Below, piece after piece: positions 34,911 to 43,597 of a stretch of 49,037 nt of DNA. The stretch's first letter is position 1, and every line of letters starts with the position of its first letter. The notes beneath the pieces were generated by a model. The model searched no databases and had not been told where the DNA came from. It saw nothing but the letters and a program-made list of their open reading frames with translations. Both the position numbers and the translations under genes were made by a program. Where the stretch lies: the NCBI GenBank assembly GCA_013821605.1, contig JACDGP010000029.1:1352-50388 (forward strand), read 5' to 3'. This stretch comes from Herpetosiphonaceae bacterium. GTDB lineage: Bacteria > Chloroflexota > Chloroflexia > Chloroflexales > Kallotenuaceae.

Positions 34911-36694
34911 GGTGCCTCCGTATGACCTGTGCCATCCAGGGCGCGCTCATCGATCTCATCTGCATCGCGGCGCTGTCCCTGCTCATATAGTGCGGCGTAG
35001 CGGCCACCGTGGGCCAGCAACTCGTCGTGCGTGCCCTGCTCGATGATTGTGCCTTCGTCGAGTACCAGGATCGTGTCGGCGTAGCGGACGGCTAGTAAGT
35101 GCTGGCTGACGATAAAGGTGGTCCGTCGCCCGGCACCGGCTCGCGATGATGCCAGCCCGGCAATGATTTGCGAGGCCGTTAGCGCGTCGACACTGGCCAG
35201 CGCATCGTCCAGCAACAAGATGCGGGGATCACGCACAAGCGCCCGCGCAATAGCAGTGCGCTGTTTTTGTCCACCGGATAGGGTCGCACCCCGCTCGCCG
35301 ACATGCGTCGCCAGTCCTTGGGGTAATTGTGGCAAGTCATTGCTCAAGCGCGCCGCGTCAATGGCCTGCTCGACCTGTGCGTCAGGGACCCCAGATAATC
35401 CCAGCGTAATGTTGTCGCGCAACGACATCGAGAACAACAAGGACTCCTGGGGCACAATCGCCAGCGCCCCACGCAGCGTGCGGAGAGCCAGTTTGCGCGC
35501 ATCCACGCCGTCAATCAGTACCTGACCGGTTGAAGGATCCTGGACTCGGGCGATCAGTCCCAGCAGTGTCGATTTACCGGCCCCCGTTGCACCAATAATG
35601 CCGACAGTACTGCCGGCCGCCACATCGAAGGTGATATCGTGGAGCAGCCAGCGATTGCCGGCTTTGAGACCGACACCGCGCATTTGTACCCGACCGGTGA
35701 TGGGAATCGTTTGCGCATCGGGTGCATCGGCGATGCGTGGCCCACGATGGAGGATCTCGGCGATGCGACCGGTGGCAGCGGCACCTTGCTGCAGCCGTTC
35801 AAAGGCCTGGCTGATCTGGAGCACAGCGTTGTTGAGCAGTCCCAGGTACACGATGAATTGCACCAGCTGCCCGACGGTAAGGCCGCCACGGATCACCAAC
35901 GCGCCACCCACTGCTAATACGACGGCGGTCGTCAGGCGCACAACGGTACCCGGCAGCGGTGTGATCACACCACTGCGTAGCACAAATTGGAGGTTGCTGC
36001 GGGCATAGTCACCGAGTACCGTATCGAACGCCGCGACTACGGGTGCTTCTTGGCGGTAGGCTTTGACCATGCGGACCGTGGTGAGATGCTCCTGGGCAAA
36101 GGCCGACATCAGCGCCATGTTGCGCTGGACGCGGTCGAAGGAGTTTTCCAGCACCTTGCCAAAGCGCACTTGCACGGTTAATGAGACCATCAGACAGCCA
36201 AAGACGATCAGCGCGAGCAGCGGGCTGGCGAAAGCCATCAGCACGCAGCCGATCACGAGCAGGACCAGCGAATGGAGCATCATTTGGAAGCCGGCGCTGA
36301 AGAAGCGCCAGACGTAGATGAAGTCGATGGTCGCCCGCGACAGCAGATCGCCGGTACCAAACTCGGCGTAGGTGGCCCGGTCCAGCACCAGCAGCCGCAC
36401 GAAAAAGTCTTGGCTCATTTCATAGGAGACGGTGGCAGCCATCGCACCGGTCAGCATGCGTAGCAGGTAGCGGAAGATGGCCAGCGTGGCAGCCAGGACC
36501 AACAAGGCCACCGCATACTCGGCCACGACCGGTAAGCGTAGGCCGCGCTGGAGCTCATCGATCGCGCGCCCGAGGACGTAGGGGCTAAACGCGCTTGCGG
36601 TTGCGCCCACCAGGGCATAAACCAGGCACCCGACCAGCCAGTCATGATGATCACGCAGATAAGGCCACAGGTACCGAATACTCGATCCTCTCAT
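34889..36694 (-). CDS. ABC exporter half, first of a pair
   Basis: ABC exporter half of 601 residues from ATG 36694: membrane domain (about 20-310), Walker A GATGAGKST (Lys374), signature LSGGQ (near 477), and Walker B with Asp-Asp instead of Asp-Glu (ILLLDDALASVD), plus Gln in place of the switch His (IVSQHLL). The missing Glu and His mark a degenerate ATP site, as known in heterodimeric exporters. The ATG sits 8 nt after a TATACT box, so the mRNA may be leaderless. Alternative ATG 36724 has no ribosome-binding site. Confidence 0.92.
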   Translation of the reverse strand: MRGSSIRYLWPYLRDHHDWLVGCLVYALVGATASAFSPYVLGRAIDELQRGLRLPVVAEYAVALLVLAATLAIFRYLLRMLTGAMAATVSYEMSQDFFVRLLVLDRATYAEFGTGDLLSRATIDFIYVWRFFSAGFQMMLHSLVLLVIGCVLMAFASPLLALIVFGCLMVSLTVQVRFGKVLENSFDRVQRNMALMSAFAQEHLTTVRMVKAYRQEAPVVAAFDTVLGDYARSNLQFVLRSGVITPLPGTVVRLTTAVVLAVGGALVIRGGLTVGQLVQFIVYLGLLNNAVLQISQAFERLQQGAAATGRIAEILHRGPRIADAPDAQTIPITGRVQMRGVGLKAGNRWLLHDITFDVAAGSTVGIIGATGAGKSTLLGLIARVQDPSTGQVLIDGVDARKLALRTLRGALAIVPQESLLFSMSLRDNITLGLSGVPDAQVEQAIDAARLSNDLPQLPQGLATHVGERGATLSGGQKQRTAIARALVRDPRILLLDDALASVDALTASQIIAGLASSRAGAGRRTTFIVSQHLLAVRYADTILVLDEGTIIEQGTHDELLAHGGRYAALYEQGQRRDADEIDERALDGTGHTEAPWLTTPQ

Positions 36695-36780
36695 GGTGAC
36701 AAAGTATAACGCGATTTTCCGCATGCTAGAGCGATTCGTGTATACTGTTTCGGCTACTCGCGCTGCATGGGCAGGCAATC
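36695..36780. promoter_or_regulatory. divergent promoter region, ABC pair / flavoprotein
   Basis: Minus strand: TATACT at 36708-36703, 8 nt before the ABC ATG. Plus strand: TATACT at 36741-36746, about 35 nt before the flavoprotein GTG. Neither has a clear TTGACA. The region is 86 bp, so both promoters share it. Confidence 0.45.
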
Positions 36781-38223
36781 GTGAAAGCCGGCGACCAGAT
36801 GGCAACCCAAGCGTATGATGCGATTGTTGTGGGATCGGGACCCAATGGCCTCGCTGCAGCGATTACCCTGGCGCGGGCCGGGCGTGCGGTACTGGTCCGT
36901 GAAGCAGCAGCAACGATTGGTGGCGGCATGCAAACGGCTGAAGTGACGCTCCCCGGTTTTCAGCATGATATTTGCTCGGCGGTGCTGCCGCTGGGTGTCG
37001 CATCGCCCTTTTTTCGCACATTACCCCTGGAAGCATACGGCCTGCGCTGGATCTACCCACCACTGGCGCTGGCGCATCCCTTTGACGATGGCACTGTCGC
37101 CACCTTGGAGCGCTCGGTTACTGCAACGGCAGCAACGTTGGGTGATGATGCCGGGGCCTACCGGAGCTTGATGGTGCCATTCGTTGCCAACTGGGGAGCC
37201 CTGGAAGGCTCACTCCTCGGACCACTAGCCGTGCCGCGCCATCCCTTCGCGCTGGCGCGCTTTGGTCTGCGAGCGATCCGTTCGGCGGCCGGTCTCGCAC
37301 AGGGTGTCTTCAAAGACGAGCGGGCCCGTGGCTTGTTCGCCGGCCTGGCAGCGCATTCCATCCAAGCGCTTGACCAGCCAGCGACCGCTGCATTTGGGCT
37401 GGTGCTCGGTATCCTGGGCCATACGGTGGGCTGGCCGATGCCTGAGGGCGGCTCTAGCCAACTCGCTAACGCGCTCGCAGCGCATCTGCGTGCGCTGGGC
37501 GGTGTGATCGAAACGGGTGCGCCGGTCACAACCATGGCCGAGTTACCGGCCGCCCGTGCCGTCTTATTCGACGTGACCCCACGCCAATTGTTAGGGATCG
37601 CGGGCGACCGGCTGCCGGCCGGCTACCGGCGCAAGCTTGAGTGTTACCGTTACGGTCCCGGCGTCTTCAAGGTGGACTATGCGCTGGATGGCCCGGTGCC
37701 ATGGCGCGCAGCCGAGGCACTGCGGGCAGGCACTGTACACCTGGGTGGCACGCTCGCAGAAATTGCCCGTTCTGAAGGCGAGGTCGCACAGGGCCGGCAT
37801 CCTGAGCGGCCTTTCGTGCTCTTAGCGCAGCAATCGTTGTTCGACCCATCGCGCACTCCTGCGGGCAAGCAGACGCTGTGGGCCTATTGCCACGTGCCGA
37901 ACGGCTCGACCGTCGATATGACGCAGGCCATCGAGCAGCAGATCGAGCGCTTCGCACCGGGCTTCGGGGAGCGGATTTTGGCGCGGAGCGTGATGAACAC
38001 GCGGGCGATGGAGCAGCATAACGCCAATTATGTGGGTGGTGATATTAACGGCGGCATTCAGGACCTGCGCCAGTTATGGACGCGTCCGACCGCGCGCTTG
38101 GTTCCATATAGCACTCCAGCCCCCGGTATCTACCTGTGTTCTTCGTCTACGCCGCCCGGCGGAGGTGTGCACGGCATGTGCGGCTATTACGCGGCGCGGG
38201 CGGTGCTTAAAGATCAGCGATGA
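36781..38223 (+). CDS. FAD-dependent oxidoreductase, PYROXD2/CrtI-like
   Basis: Flavoprotein of 480 residues (GTG 36781) or 474 (ATG 36799). N-terminal Rossmann motif VVGSGPNGLAAAITLARAG with the GGGMQTAEVTLPGFQHD extension is typical of phytoene-desaturase-like enzymes and of the PYROXD2 group. The C-terminal FAD-binding segment (GIYLCSSSTPPGGGVHGMCGYYAA) is present. The substrate is unknown; carotenoid precursors are possible, but no carotenoid genes are adjacent. GGGCAGG before GTG supports the longer form. It ends 27 bp before the hexosaminidase-like gene and may be cotranscribed. Confidence 0.88.
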   Translation: MKAGDQMATQAYDAIVVGSGPNGLAAAITLARAGRAVLVREAAATIGGGMQTAEVTLPGFQHDICSAVLPLGVASPFFRTLPLEAYGLRWIYPPLALAHPFDDGTVATLERSVTATAATLGDDAGAYRSLMVPFVANWGALEGSLLGPLAVPRHPFALARFGLRAIRSAAGLAQGVFKDERARGLFAGLAAHSIQALDQPATAAFGLVLGILGHTVGWPMPEGGSSQLANALAAHLRALGGVIETGAPVTTMAELPAARAVLFDVTPRQLLGIAGDRLPAGYRRKLECYRYGPGVFKVDYALDGPVPWRAAEALRAGTVHLGGTLAEIARSEGEVAQGRHPERPFVLLAQQSLFDPSRTPAGKQTLWAYCHVPNGSTVDMTQAIEQQIERFAPGFGERILARSVMNTRAMEQHNANYVGGDINGGIQDLRQLWTRPTARLVPYSTPAPGIYLCSSSTPPGGGVHGMCGYYAARAVLKDQR

Positions 38224-38250
38224 GTAACGATCCATCGATATGTAGGAGTA

Positions 38251-40344
38251 ATGATGCATACCAAGCCACCGACGCTTATTCCTCAGCCACACGAGTTCTC
38301 GTGGACTGCCGGCAGTTTTGGTCTCAACGCGGATACGTCCCTGGTACTCGCTGCAGTTGCCAGTGATGCGACACTGTTTGCCGCCCGCGAACTGCAACAG
38401 ATGATTCTGGAGGTGTGCGGTTTCGACGCGCGCATCGCCAAAGGCTTGCACGTTGAGCAGCGCAACACCATCAGCTTGCTCGTACGCGGGCAGGCGGATG
38501 ATCATGCAGTGCTCCCAGAGGATGGCGATGAAGGATCGCCTGGTGAGCAGGGCTACCATCTAGTGATCACAGCACATGGGATCGTGGTCACGGGCGCGGA
38601 CGAGGCCGGTTTGTTCTATGGCGTCCAGACGTTGAAGCAGCTGCTCCGCACGCAGGGTCGCCGTTTAGCAGCATGCGAATGTACCGACGCGCCGGTGCTG
38701 CTCCACCGCGGCATCATGCTTGACGTGTCACGGGGCAAAGTACCGACCCGCGCGACATTGGCACAGCTGGCCGAGGTGCTGGCGCACTATAAACTCAACC
38801 AATTACAATTGTATACCGAGCATACCTTCCGCTTTCCGTCGCACCCGCTGATCGGTGCTGAAGCAGGATCGTTATCCGCTGATGATATGCTGGCACTGGA
38901 CCAAGTCTGCCGGGCACGGCACATCGAGCTCGTGCCTAATCTGCAATCGACCGGCCATATGCGCCATATTCTGAGCTTGCCGGCTTATGAACATTTGGCC
39001 GAGACGCCCTGGAAGTGGAGCCTGACCCCAGCGCGCGAGGAATCATACCGGTTGCTGGATGATCTATATGGGGATCTGCTGCCAGCATTTTCGGTTGGGA
39101 TCTTGAACGTCGACTCCGATGAAACATGGGACCATGGACGGGGGCAGGCCAAAGAGTTGGCCGGCGAAGGTGGTTATGGTCGGGTGTACCTCAATCATAT
39201 TTTGAAGTTGCGCGAACTGGCGGCACGGCATGGGCGGCAGATCATGATCTGGGCCGACGTGCTGCACCATTATCCAGAGCTGATCAGGGAGTTGCCGGCG
39301 GATGTCATTCTGCTGGATTGGGAGTACGAGGGGCTGGAGTCCTATCCAACCTTGCAAACCTTGGCACGAGCGGGGCGGCCGTTCTATGTTTGTCCGGGCA
39401 CGTCGACCTGGAATACGCTGTTCCCGCGCATCGACAATTCGCTCGCCAATATCCGCAACTACGTGCGTGACGGCATCGCGGCCGGGGCTATTGGTATGCT
39501 CAACACCGACTGGGGTGACATGGGTCATTACCAGCCGTTAGGACACTCCTGGTATAGCTATCTTTTCGGGGCGGAAATGGCGTGGACGGGTGCGACGACG
39601 GCAACCGAAACCTTCGACGAGGCCTTCGGCCGGCTGTTTCTTGGGGATGCCTCGGGGATCGCAGTAGCCGCAATACGCAGACTTGGACAGGCGGTAGAGC
39701 AACCGGGGCTCGGGGCGCGTAATCGCTCGGAGACGATCTATGCACTGTGGGAAGATCCGCTCGCCGGGCGGATGGTGCAGGCGGCACCGCCGGAAGCACT
39801 TGCGCAGATGGTAGCGGCGGGCCAGGCAGCCATACCAGCCTTCGCATTGCTGCCGGATGCGTTGCTACGGCATGAGCTTTCGTTTACCGCGTATCAGATG
39901 ATCCATGTGGGACAGAAAGTTCAACTGGGGCAACGGGTGCGTACCACGCTCCGGGATCTAGCAACACAGCCCGTAGCGGCAGCGGATAGCCTGGCGCGGC
40001 TAGACGAGTTGGTTGCGGAGATGCAGCGGTTGCGAGCAGATGTCACACCGATGGTTGTCGAGTTCGAGCGGCTGTGGTTAGCGCGGGCGCAACGGAGCGA
40101 AATTCACCTTAACCTTCAGCGTTATGCCGCATTGCTACTGCGCTTTGATGCAGCATTGCACTGGCTCCGTGAGCAGCGCACGGCGTATGCAAACGGTGGC
40201 AAGCTTGACGCAGAGCTCGCAACGTACGAGGTGGGCGATCACCTAGTGTTATGGGATGAAGGGCACCGGGATCTTAAGCGGCTGGTCGAGCTCGTCGGGC
40301 GCGACGCGGTGCCACCAGAAATTCTGGAGTGGCTGGTGGAGTAA
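38251..40344 (+). CDS. GH20 beta-N-acetylhexosaminidase-like protein
   Basis: Large glycosidase of 697 residues: N-terminal GH20b-like domain (about 8-145), a TIM-barrel starting at LHRGIMLDVSRGKVP, and a helical C-terminus (about 440-697). The catalytic Asp-Glu pair is plausibly Asp290-Glu291 in NVDSDETWD, equivalent to the GGDE of classical hexosaminidases. No signal peptide is visible, so it may act on internalised or recycled amino-sugars. TAGGAG precedes ATG 38251, and a second ATG follows immediately. It lies just upstream of a dispersed repeat. Confidence 0.85.
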   Translation: MMHTKPPTLIPQPHEFSWTAGSFGLNADTSLVLAAVASDATLFAARELQQMILEVCGFDARIAKGLHVEQRNTISLLVRGQADDHAVLPEDGDEGSPGEQGYHLVITAHGIVVTGADEAGLFYGVQTLKQLLRTQGRRLAACECTDAPVLLHRGIMLDVSRGKVPTRATLAQLAEVLAHYKLNQLQLYTEHTFRFPSHPLIGAEAGSLSADDMLALDQVCRARHIELVPNLQSTGHMRHILSLPAYEHLAETPWKWSLTPAREESYRLLDDLYGDLLPAFSVGILNVDSDETWDHGRGQAKELAGEGGYGRVYLNHILKLRELAARHGRQIMIWADVLHHYPELIRELPADVILLDWEYEGLESYPTLQTLARAGRPFYVCPGTSTWNTLFPRIDNSLANIRNYVRDGIAAGAIGMLNTDWGDMGHYQPLGHSWYSYLFGAEMAWTGATTATETFDEAFGRLFLGDASGIAVAAIRRLGQAVEQPGLGARNRSETIYALWEDPLAGRMVQAAPPEALAQMVAAGQAAIPAFALLPDALLRHELSFTAYQMIHVGQKVQLGQRVRTTLRDLATQPVAAADSLARLDELVAEMQRLRADVTPMVVEFERLWLARAQRSEIHLNLQRYAALLLRFDAALHWLREQRTAYANGGKLDAELATYEVGDHLVLWDEGHRDLKRLVELVGRDAVPPEILEWLVE

Positions 40345-40480
40345 GGTGAGGAAGACCCCCACCCCGCCGTTGCGACGGCGACACGTATACCGTGGCACAT
40401 GCGCTATGATGACCTGGTGAGGAAGACCCCCACCCCGCCGTTGCGACGGCGACCCTCCCCATTGCGAGGGAGAGGGTTTA
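40345..40480. repeat. dispersed GC-rich repeat, two 38-bp copies
   Basis: An exact 38-bp sequence begins at 40345 and recurs at 40416 (33 bp apart). Each contains the hairpin CGCCGT-TGCG-ACGGCG and an A-C-C-C-C run. Copy 2 is extended by a second hairpin (CCCTCCCC-ATTGCGAGGGAGAGGG-type, to about 40480). Copy 1 starts right at the TAA of the glycosidase. This pattern resembles miniature repeats dispersed in Chloroflexota genomes; two copies with one spacer are too few and irregular for CRISPR. Confidence 0.8.
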
Positions 40481-40512
40481 AGTGTGCTGAAATACGAAGG
40501 ATGTTTAGGAGC

Positions 40513-40872
40513 ATGGAACGGGTTGCGATTCGCAATATGACGAAGCAGACGACCGTCGCCAGCGCGGCCGAGCGGGCCACTAGCTTTTTGAGTCGGGGAC
40601 GTGGGCTGCTGGGGCGCAAGGGGCTGCCGATAGGAGGCGGGCTGGTGATCGTTCCCTGCGCGAATATTCATATGATTGGGATGCAGTTTGCGCTGGATGT
40701 GATCTTTTTGGACCGCGCGGGCCGGGTAGTGAAGTTGTATCCCGATCTCCGGCCCTGGCGACCATACGCCGGCGCGCGCAAGGCCCATACCACACTGGAG
40801 TTGCCGGTCGGCGCGATTAGAGAAAGTGCGACCACGCTTGGCGACCTGCTGATGATTGAACTGCCCGCTTAG
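40513..40872 (+). CDS. DUF192 protein
   Basis: Small domain protein of about 119 residues. DUF192 hallmarks: SRGRGLLGRKGL, PCANIHMIGMQFALDVIFLDRAGRVVKL, LRPWRP, and ELPVGAIRES near the end. Function of the family is not established; members are often exported, but this one has no signal peptide. The frame runs to 40399, but that part is encoded by the dispersed repeat, so ATG 40513 (AGGAG close upstream) is chosen; ATG 40537 is possible. Confidence 0.8.
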   Translation: MERVAIRNMTKQTTVASAAERATSFLSRGRGLLGRKGLPIGGGLVIVPCANIHMIGMQFALDVIFLDRAGRVVKLYPDLRPWRPYAGARKAHTTLELPVGAIRESATTLGDLLMIELPA

Positions 40873-40972
40873 TAGCTGAGCGCACTCCTCCATCGCTGAC
40901 ACAGAGCACCGCCTCCGACTCCCTTGATGTGGCAATACGCTATAATGCAAAGTACCCAGCATAACCTCCAGC

Positions 40973-43597
40973 GTGCCATTGAAACTACCAATCGGCATTG
41001 TGGATAGTATTGTCATGCCAGGGGGAGTAGACCAGTATATGTATGATGCTCTTCTACCACAGAGCAACCGGCCTGACCCAGTCGTCTCACACGAGTTGAT
41101 CGTCGCTGCGGATCCGGGAATTGAGCAGCCTCAGCAGGTGGAGTATCACCAGCGTCTGCTGGCCGCTGAGCGTCGCGCCACGGAAGAGACGCTGCTCGAA
41201 GCGGTTCGGACCGTGTTAGCTCGGGAGATGGATCTCACGCTCGTTTTCCGCACCATCGTTGAAAGTATCGCACATACCTTTGGCTATCGGCACGTGAGTC
41301 TGTTCCTGATCGAGGACGAACAGCTTGTGCTCCAGCATCAAGTCGGCTACCACCAGGTGCTGAACTACATCCCGCTGACGACCGGGATAATGGGTCGCGT
41401 GGCACGGACGGGCGAGGCAGTGTTACTTGAAGCGGGACAATTCGACCCGGACGTGGTCTGGCCATTTCGCGAACTGGTGGCGGAAGTCTGCGTGCCGTTG
41501 CACGATGAGGGTGAGGTGGTGGGCGTGCTCAATTTGGAATGCACCCGTGAGATCGCCTTGGGTCCGGCCGACTTGCGGTTGATGAGCGCCTTAAGTGAGC
41601 ATGTGGGGATTGCACTCACCCGCGCCCGCCTCTACCGTGCGGTTCACGATAGCGAAGCGAAGTACCGGACGGTCATCGAGCAGGTCAAAGAGGTGATTTT
41701 TCAGGTCGATACCGAGGGCAGGTGGGTGTTGCTTAATCCGGCTTGGACCGACATCACCGGCTTCGCCGTCGCGGGTAGTCTGGGCAGTGCCTGGGAGCAG
41801 CATGTGCATCCCGATGATCGATCCCACACCCTGGCAGCTTTCCAGGCCCTCCTGACGTGTACGATTGAGACTCGCCGCTTCGAAACGCGCTTCAGGACAG
41901 CAGCAGGTAGTTGGCGCTACCTGGAGGTGTATGCGCGGGCGATTGTGGATGCAAACGGGAGGGGCTACGGCGCGGCAGGAACGCTCAACGACATCACTGA
42001 CCGGAAGCGAGCCGAAACCGAACTGCGGCGTCAAAATGAGTATTTGGCGGTGCTGCATGCGACCACGCTCGCACTGATGAACCGGCTTGATGTGGCGGAT
42101 TTGCTGGCCGAGATCATCACCTGGGCCGGGCAGATTGTGGGCACCGAGCATGGCTTTATCTCGTTGGTTGATGCGGCTGGGGCAACACTTGAGCTCAAGG
42201 TAGGAACGGGCAACTTCAACGATGTGTCTCAACAGCGGCTCGGACTGGGGGAGGGCATGGCCGGTATGGTCTGGCAGAGTCGCCAACCGCTAGTAGTGCC
42301 CGAGTATGACGTGTGGAGTGGACGGACGAGTCACATTCGCCCGAACCGCTTCCACGCGGTCGTCGTCGTGCCGCTGCTCTTGAGGCAGCAGGTCATGGGC
42401 GTACTGGGCTTGGCGCGGATCGAGCCAGGGCAGAGCTTTGATGCTGACGAGGTTGACTTGCTGATACGCCTCGCGCAACTGGCGACCATTGCCCTTGATA
42501 ATGCACAGCTGTATAGCATCGCCCAACAGGAACTGGCCGAGCGCAAACGGGCAGAGCAGCAGGTGCAGCAGGTCAATGCGCAGTTGAAAACGCATCTGGT
42601 CGCCGTACAACAGCATAGCCAGGAATTGCGCCGTCTCAACGAGTTGCATGAGTTGCTCCAGGAGTGCCTCAGCGTCCAGGAGGCGTACACGTTGAGCGCG
42701 ACTGTGTTGCAGCAACTGTTGCCTGCCACAAGCGGTATGCTTGCGGTCATCGTGCCAGATCAAAGCCATGTGCATAGCGTGGCCAGTTGGGGCAACCCCC
42801 AGACGGCCCTGGTCTTCGCACCGGCTCAGTGTTGGGCCTTGCGCCTTCGTCGGGTCCATGGCCTCAGGGACGATCATGCCGATGCTCGCTGCCAGCATCT
42901 TAGCGGCCCGCTGCCGGAACATGCAATTTGCGTCCCGCTCATGGCACGCGGCACACTGCTGGGCGTGCTACACCTTCAGCCATACGGTGCTGCTAGCCTG
43001 AACGATGCTCAAGCCGGCCTCGCGCAAACGGCAGGGAGCACGATCGCGCTCGTGCTGGCCAACCTAGACTTGCAACAGACCCTGCGCGAGCAAGCCACGC
43101 GGGATGTCTTGACCGGCCTCTTTAACCGGCGCTATCTCGAAGACGCGCTGGAGCGCGAGGTTCGGAAAGCGCACCGGAGCGGGGAGCCAGTCGCGGTGCT
43201 GGTGGTCGACGTTGACCACTTCAAGCAGGTCAACGACACCTATGGGCATGCCGCAGGTGATACCTTGTTACGAGAACTTGGTGGTATGCTCCAAGCGCAG
43301 ATTCGTGGAGAGGATCTGGCGTGTCGCTACGGAGGGGAAGAGTTCGCGATGATCTTGCCGGGGGCTGTAGCCGAAGTCGCACAGCAGCGTGCCGAGCAGC
43401 TACGGATGGGGATCAAGCAACTCACGGTGCAGCACGAGGGGCAACGGCTGGGCACAATCACTATTTCAGTGGGCGTTGCCGTCCTAACGGGCAGTGCTGC
43501 CAACAGTGCACGGCTGGTGCGTGAAGCCGACGCGGCCCTGTATGCAGCGAAGCATGCGGGCCGTGATTGCGTCGTGCTCCTTGAGCCGCTCGCCTAG
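40973..43597 (+). CDS. multidomain diguanylate cyclase (GAF-PAS-GAF-GAF-GGDEF)
   Basis: Signalling enzyme that makes cyclic di-GMP, 874 residues from GTG. Apparent order: GAF (about 70-220), PAS (228-345), GAF (375-525), coiled coil (525-560), degenerate GAF (570-700), GGDEF (715-870). The catalytic loop is GGEEF (787-791), with inhibitory-site R778-x-x-D781 placed five residues before it, so the enzyme should be active and product-inhibited. No membrane helix. A TATAAT box at 40941 precedes it, but the GTG has no ribosome-binding site; ATG 41039 (GGGGGAG upstream) may be the true start. Its stop overlaps that of the convergent M16 gene by 4 bases (CTAG). Confidence 0.92.
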   Translation: MPLKLPIGIVDSIVMPGGVDQYMYDALLPQSNRPDPVVSHELIVAADPGIEQPQQVEYHQRLLAAERRATEETLLEAVRTVLAREMDLTLVFRTIVESIAHTFGYRHVSLFLIEDEQLVLQHQVGYHQVLNYIPLTTGIMGRVARTGEAVLLEAGQFDPDVVWPFRELVAEVCVPLHDEGEVVGVLNLECTREIALGPADLRLMSALSEHVGIALTRARLYRAVHDSEAKYRTVIEQVKEVIFQVDTEGRWVLLNPAWTDITGFAVAGSLGSAWEQHVHPDDRSHTLAAFQALLTCTIETRRFETRFRTAAGSWRYLEVYARAIVDANGRGYGAAGTLNDITDRKRAETELRRQNEYLAVLHATTLALMNRLDVADLLAEIITWAGQIVGTEHGFISLVDAAGATLELKVGTGNFNDVSQQRLGLGEGMAGMVWQSRQPLVVPEYDVWSGRTSHIRPNRFHAVVVVPLLLRQQVMGVLGLARIEPGQSFDADEVDLLIRLAQLATIALDNAQLYSIAQQELAERKRAEQQVQQVNAQLKTHLVAVQQHSQELRRLNELHELLQECLSVQEAYTLSATVLQQLLPATSGMLAVIVPDQSHVHSVASWGNPQTALVFAPAQCWALRLRRVHGLRDDHADARCQHLSGPLPEHAICVPLMARGTLLGVLHLQPYGAASLNDAQAGLAQTAGSTIALVLANLDLQQTLREQATRDVLTGLFNRRYLEDALEREVRKAHRSGEPVAVLVVDVDHFKQVNDTYGHAAGDTLLRELGGMLQAQIRGEDLACRYGGEEFAMILPGAVAEVAQQRAEQLRMGIKQLTVQHEGQRLGTITISVGVAVLTGSAANSARLVREADAALYAAKHAGRDCVVLLEPLA

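Noticed and set aside
40345-40453. CRISPR-like array
   Set aside because: Only two copies, each with an internal hairpin, 33 bp apart; no cas genes; the pattern fits a dispersed repeat.
40399-40512. N-terminal extension of the DUF192 protein
   Set aside because: It is translated from the dispersed repeat and gives low-complexity Pro/Arg sequence; family similarity starts at about 40513.
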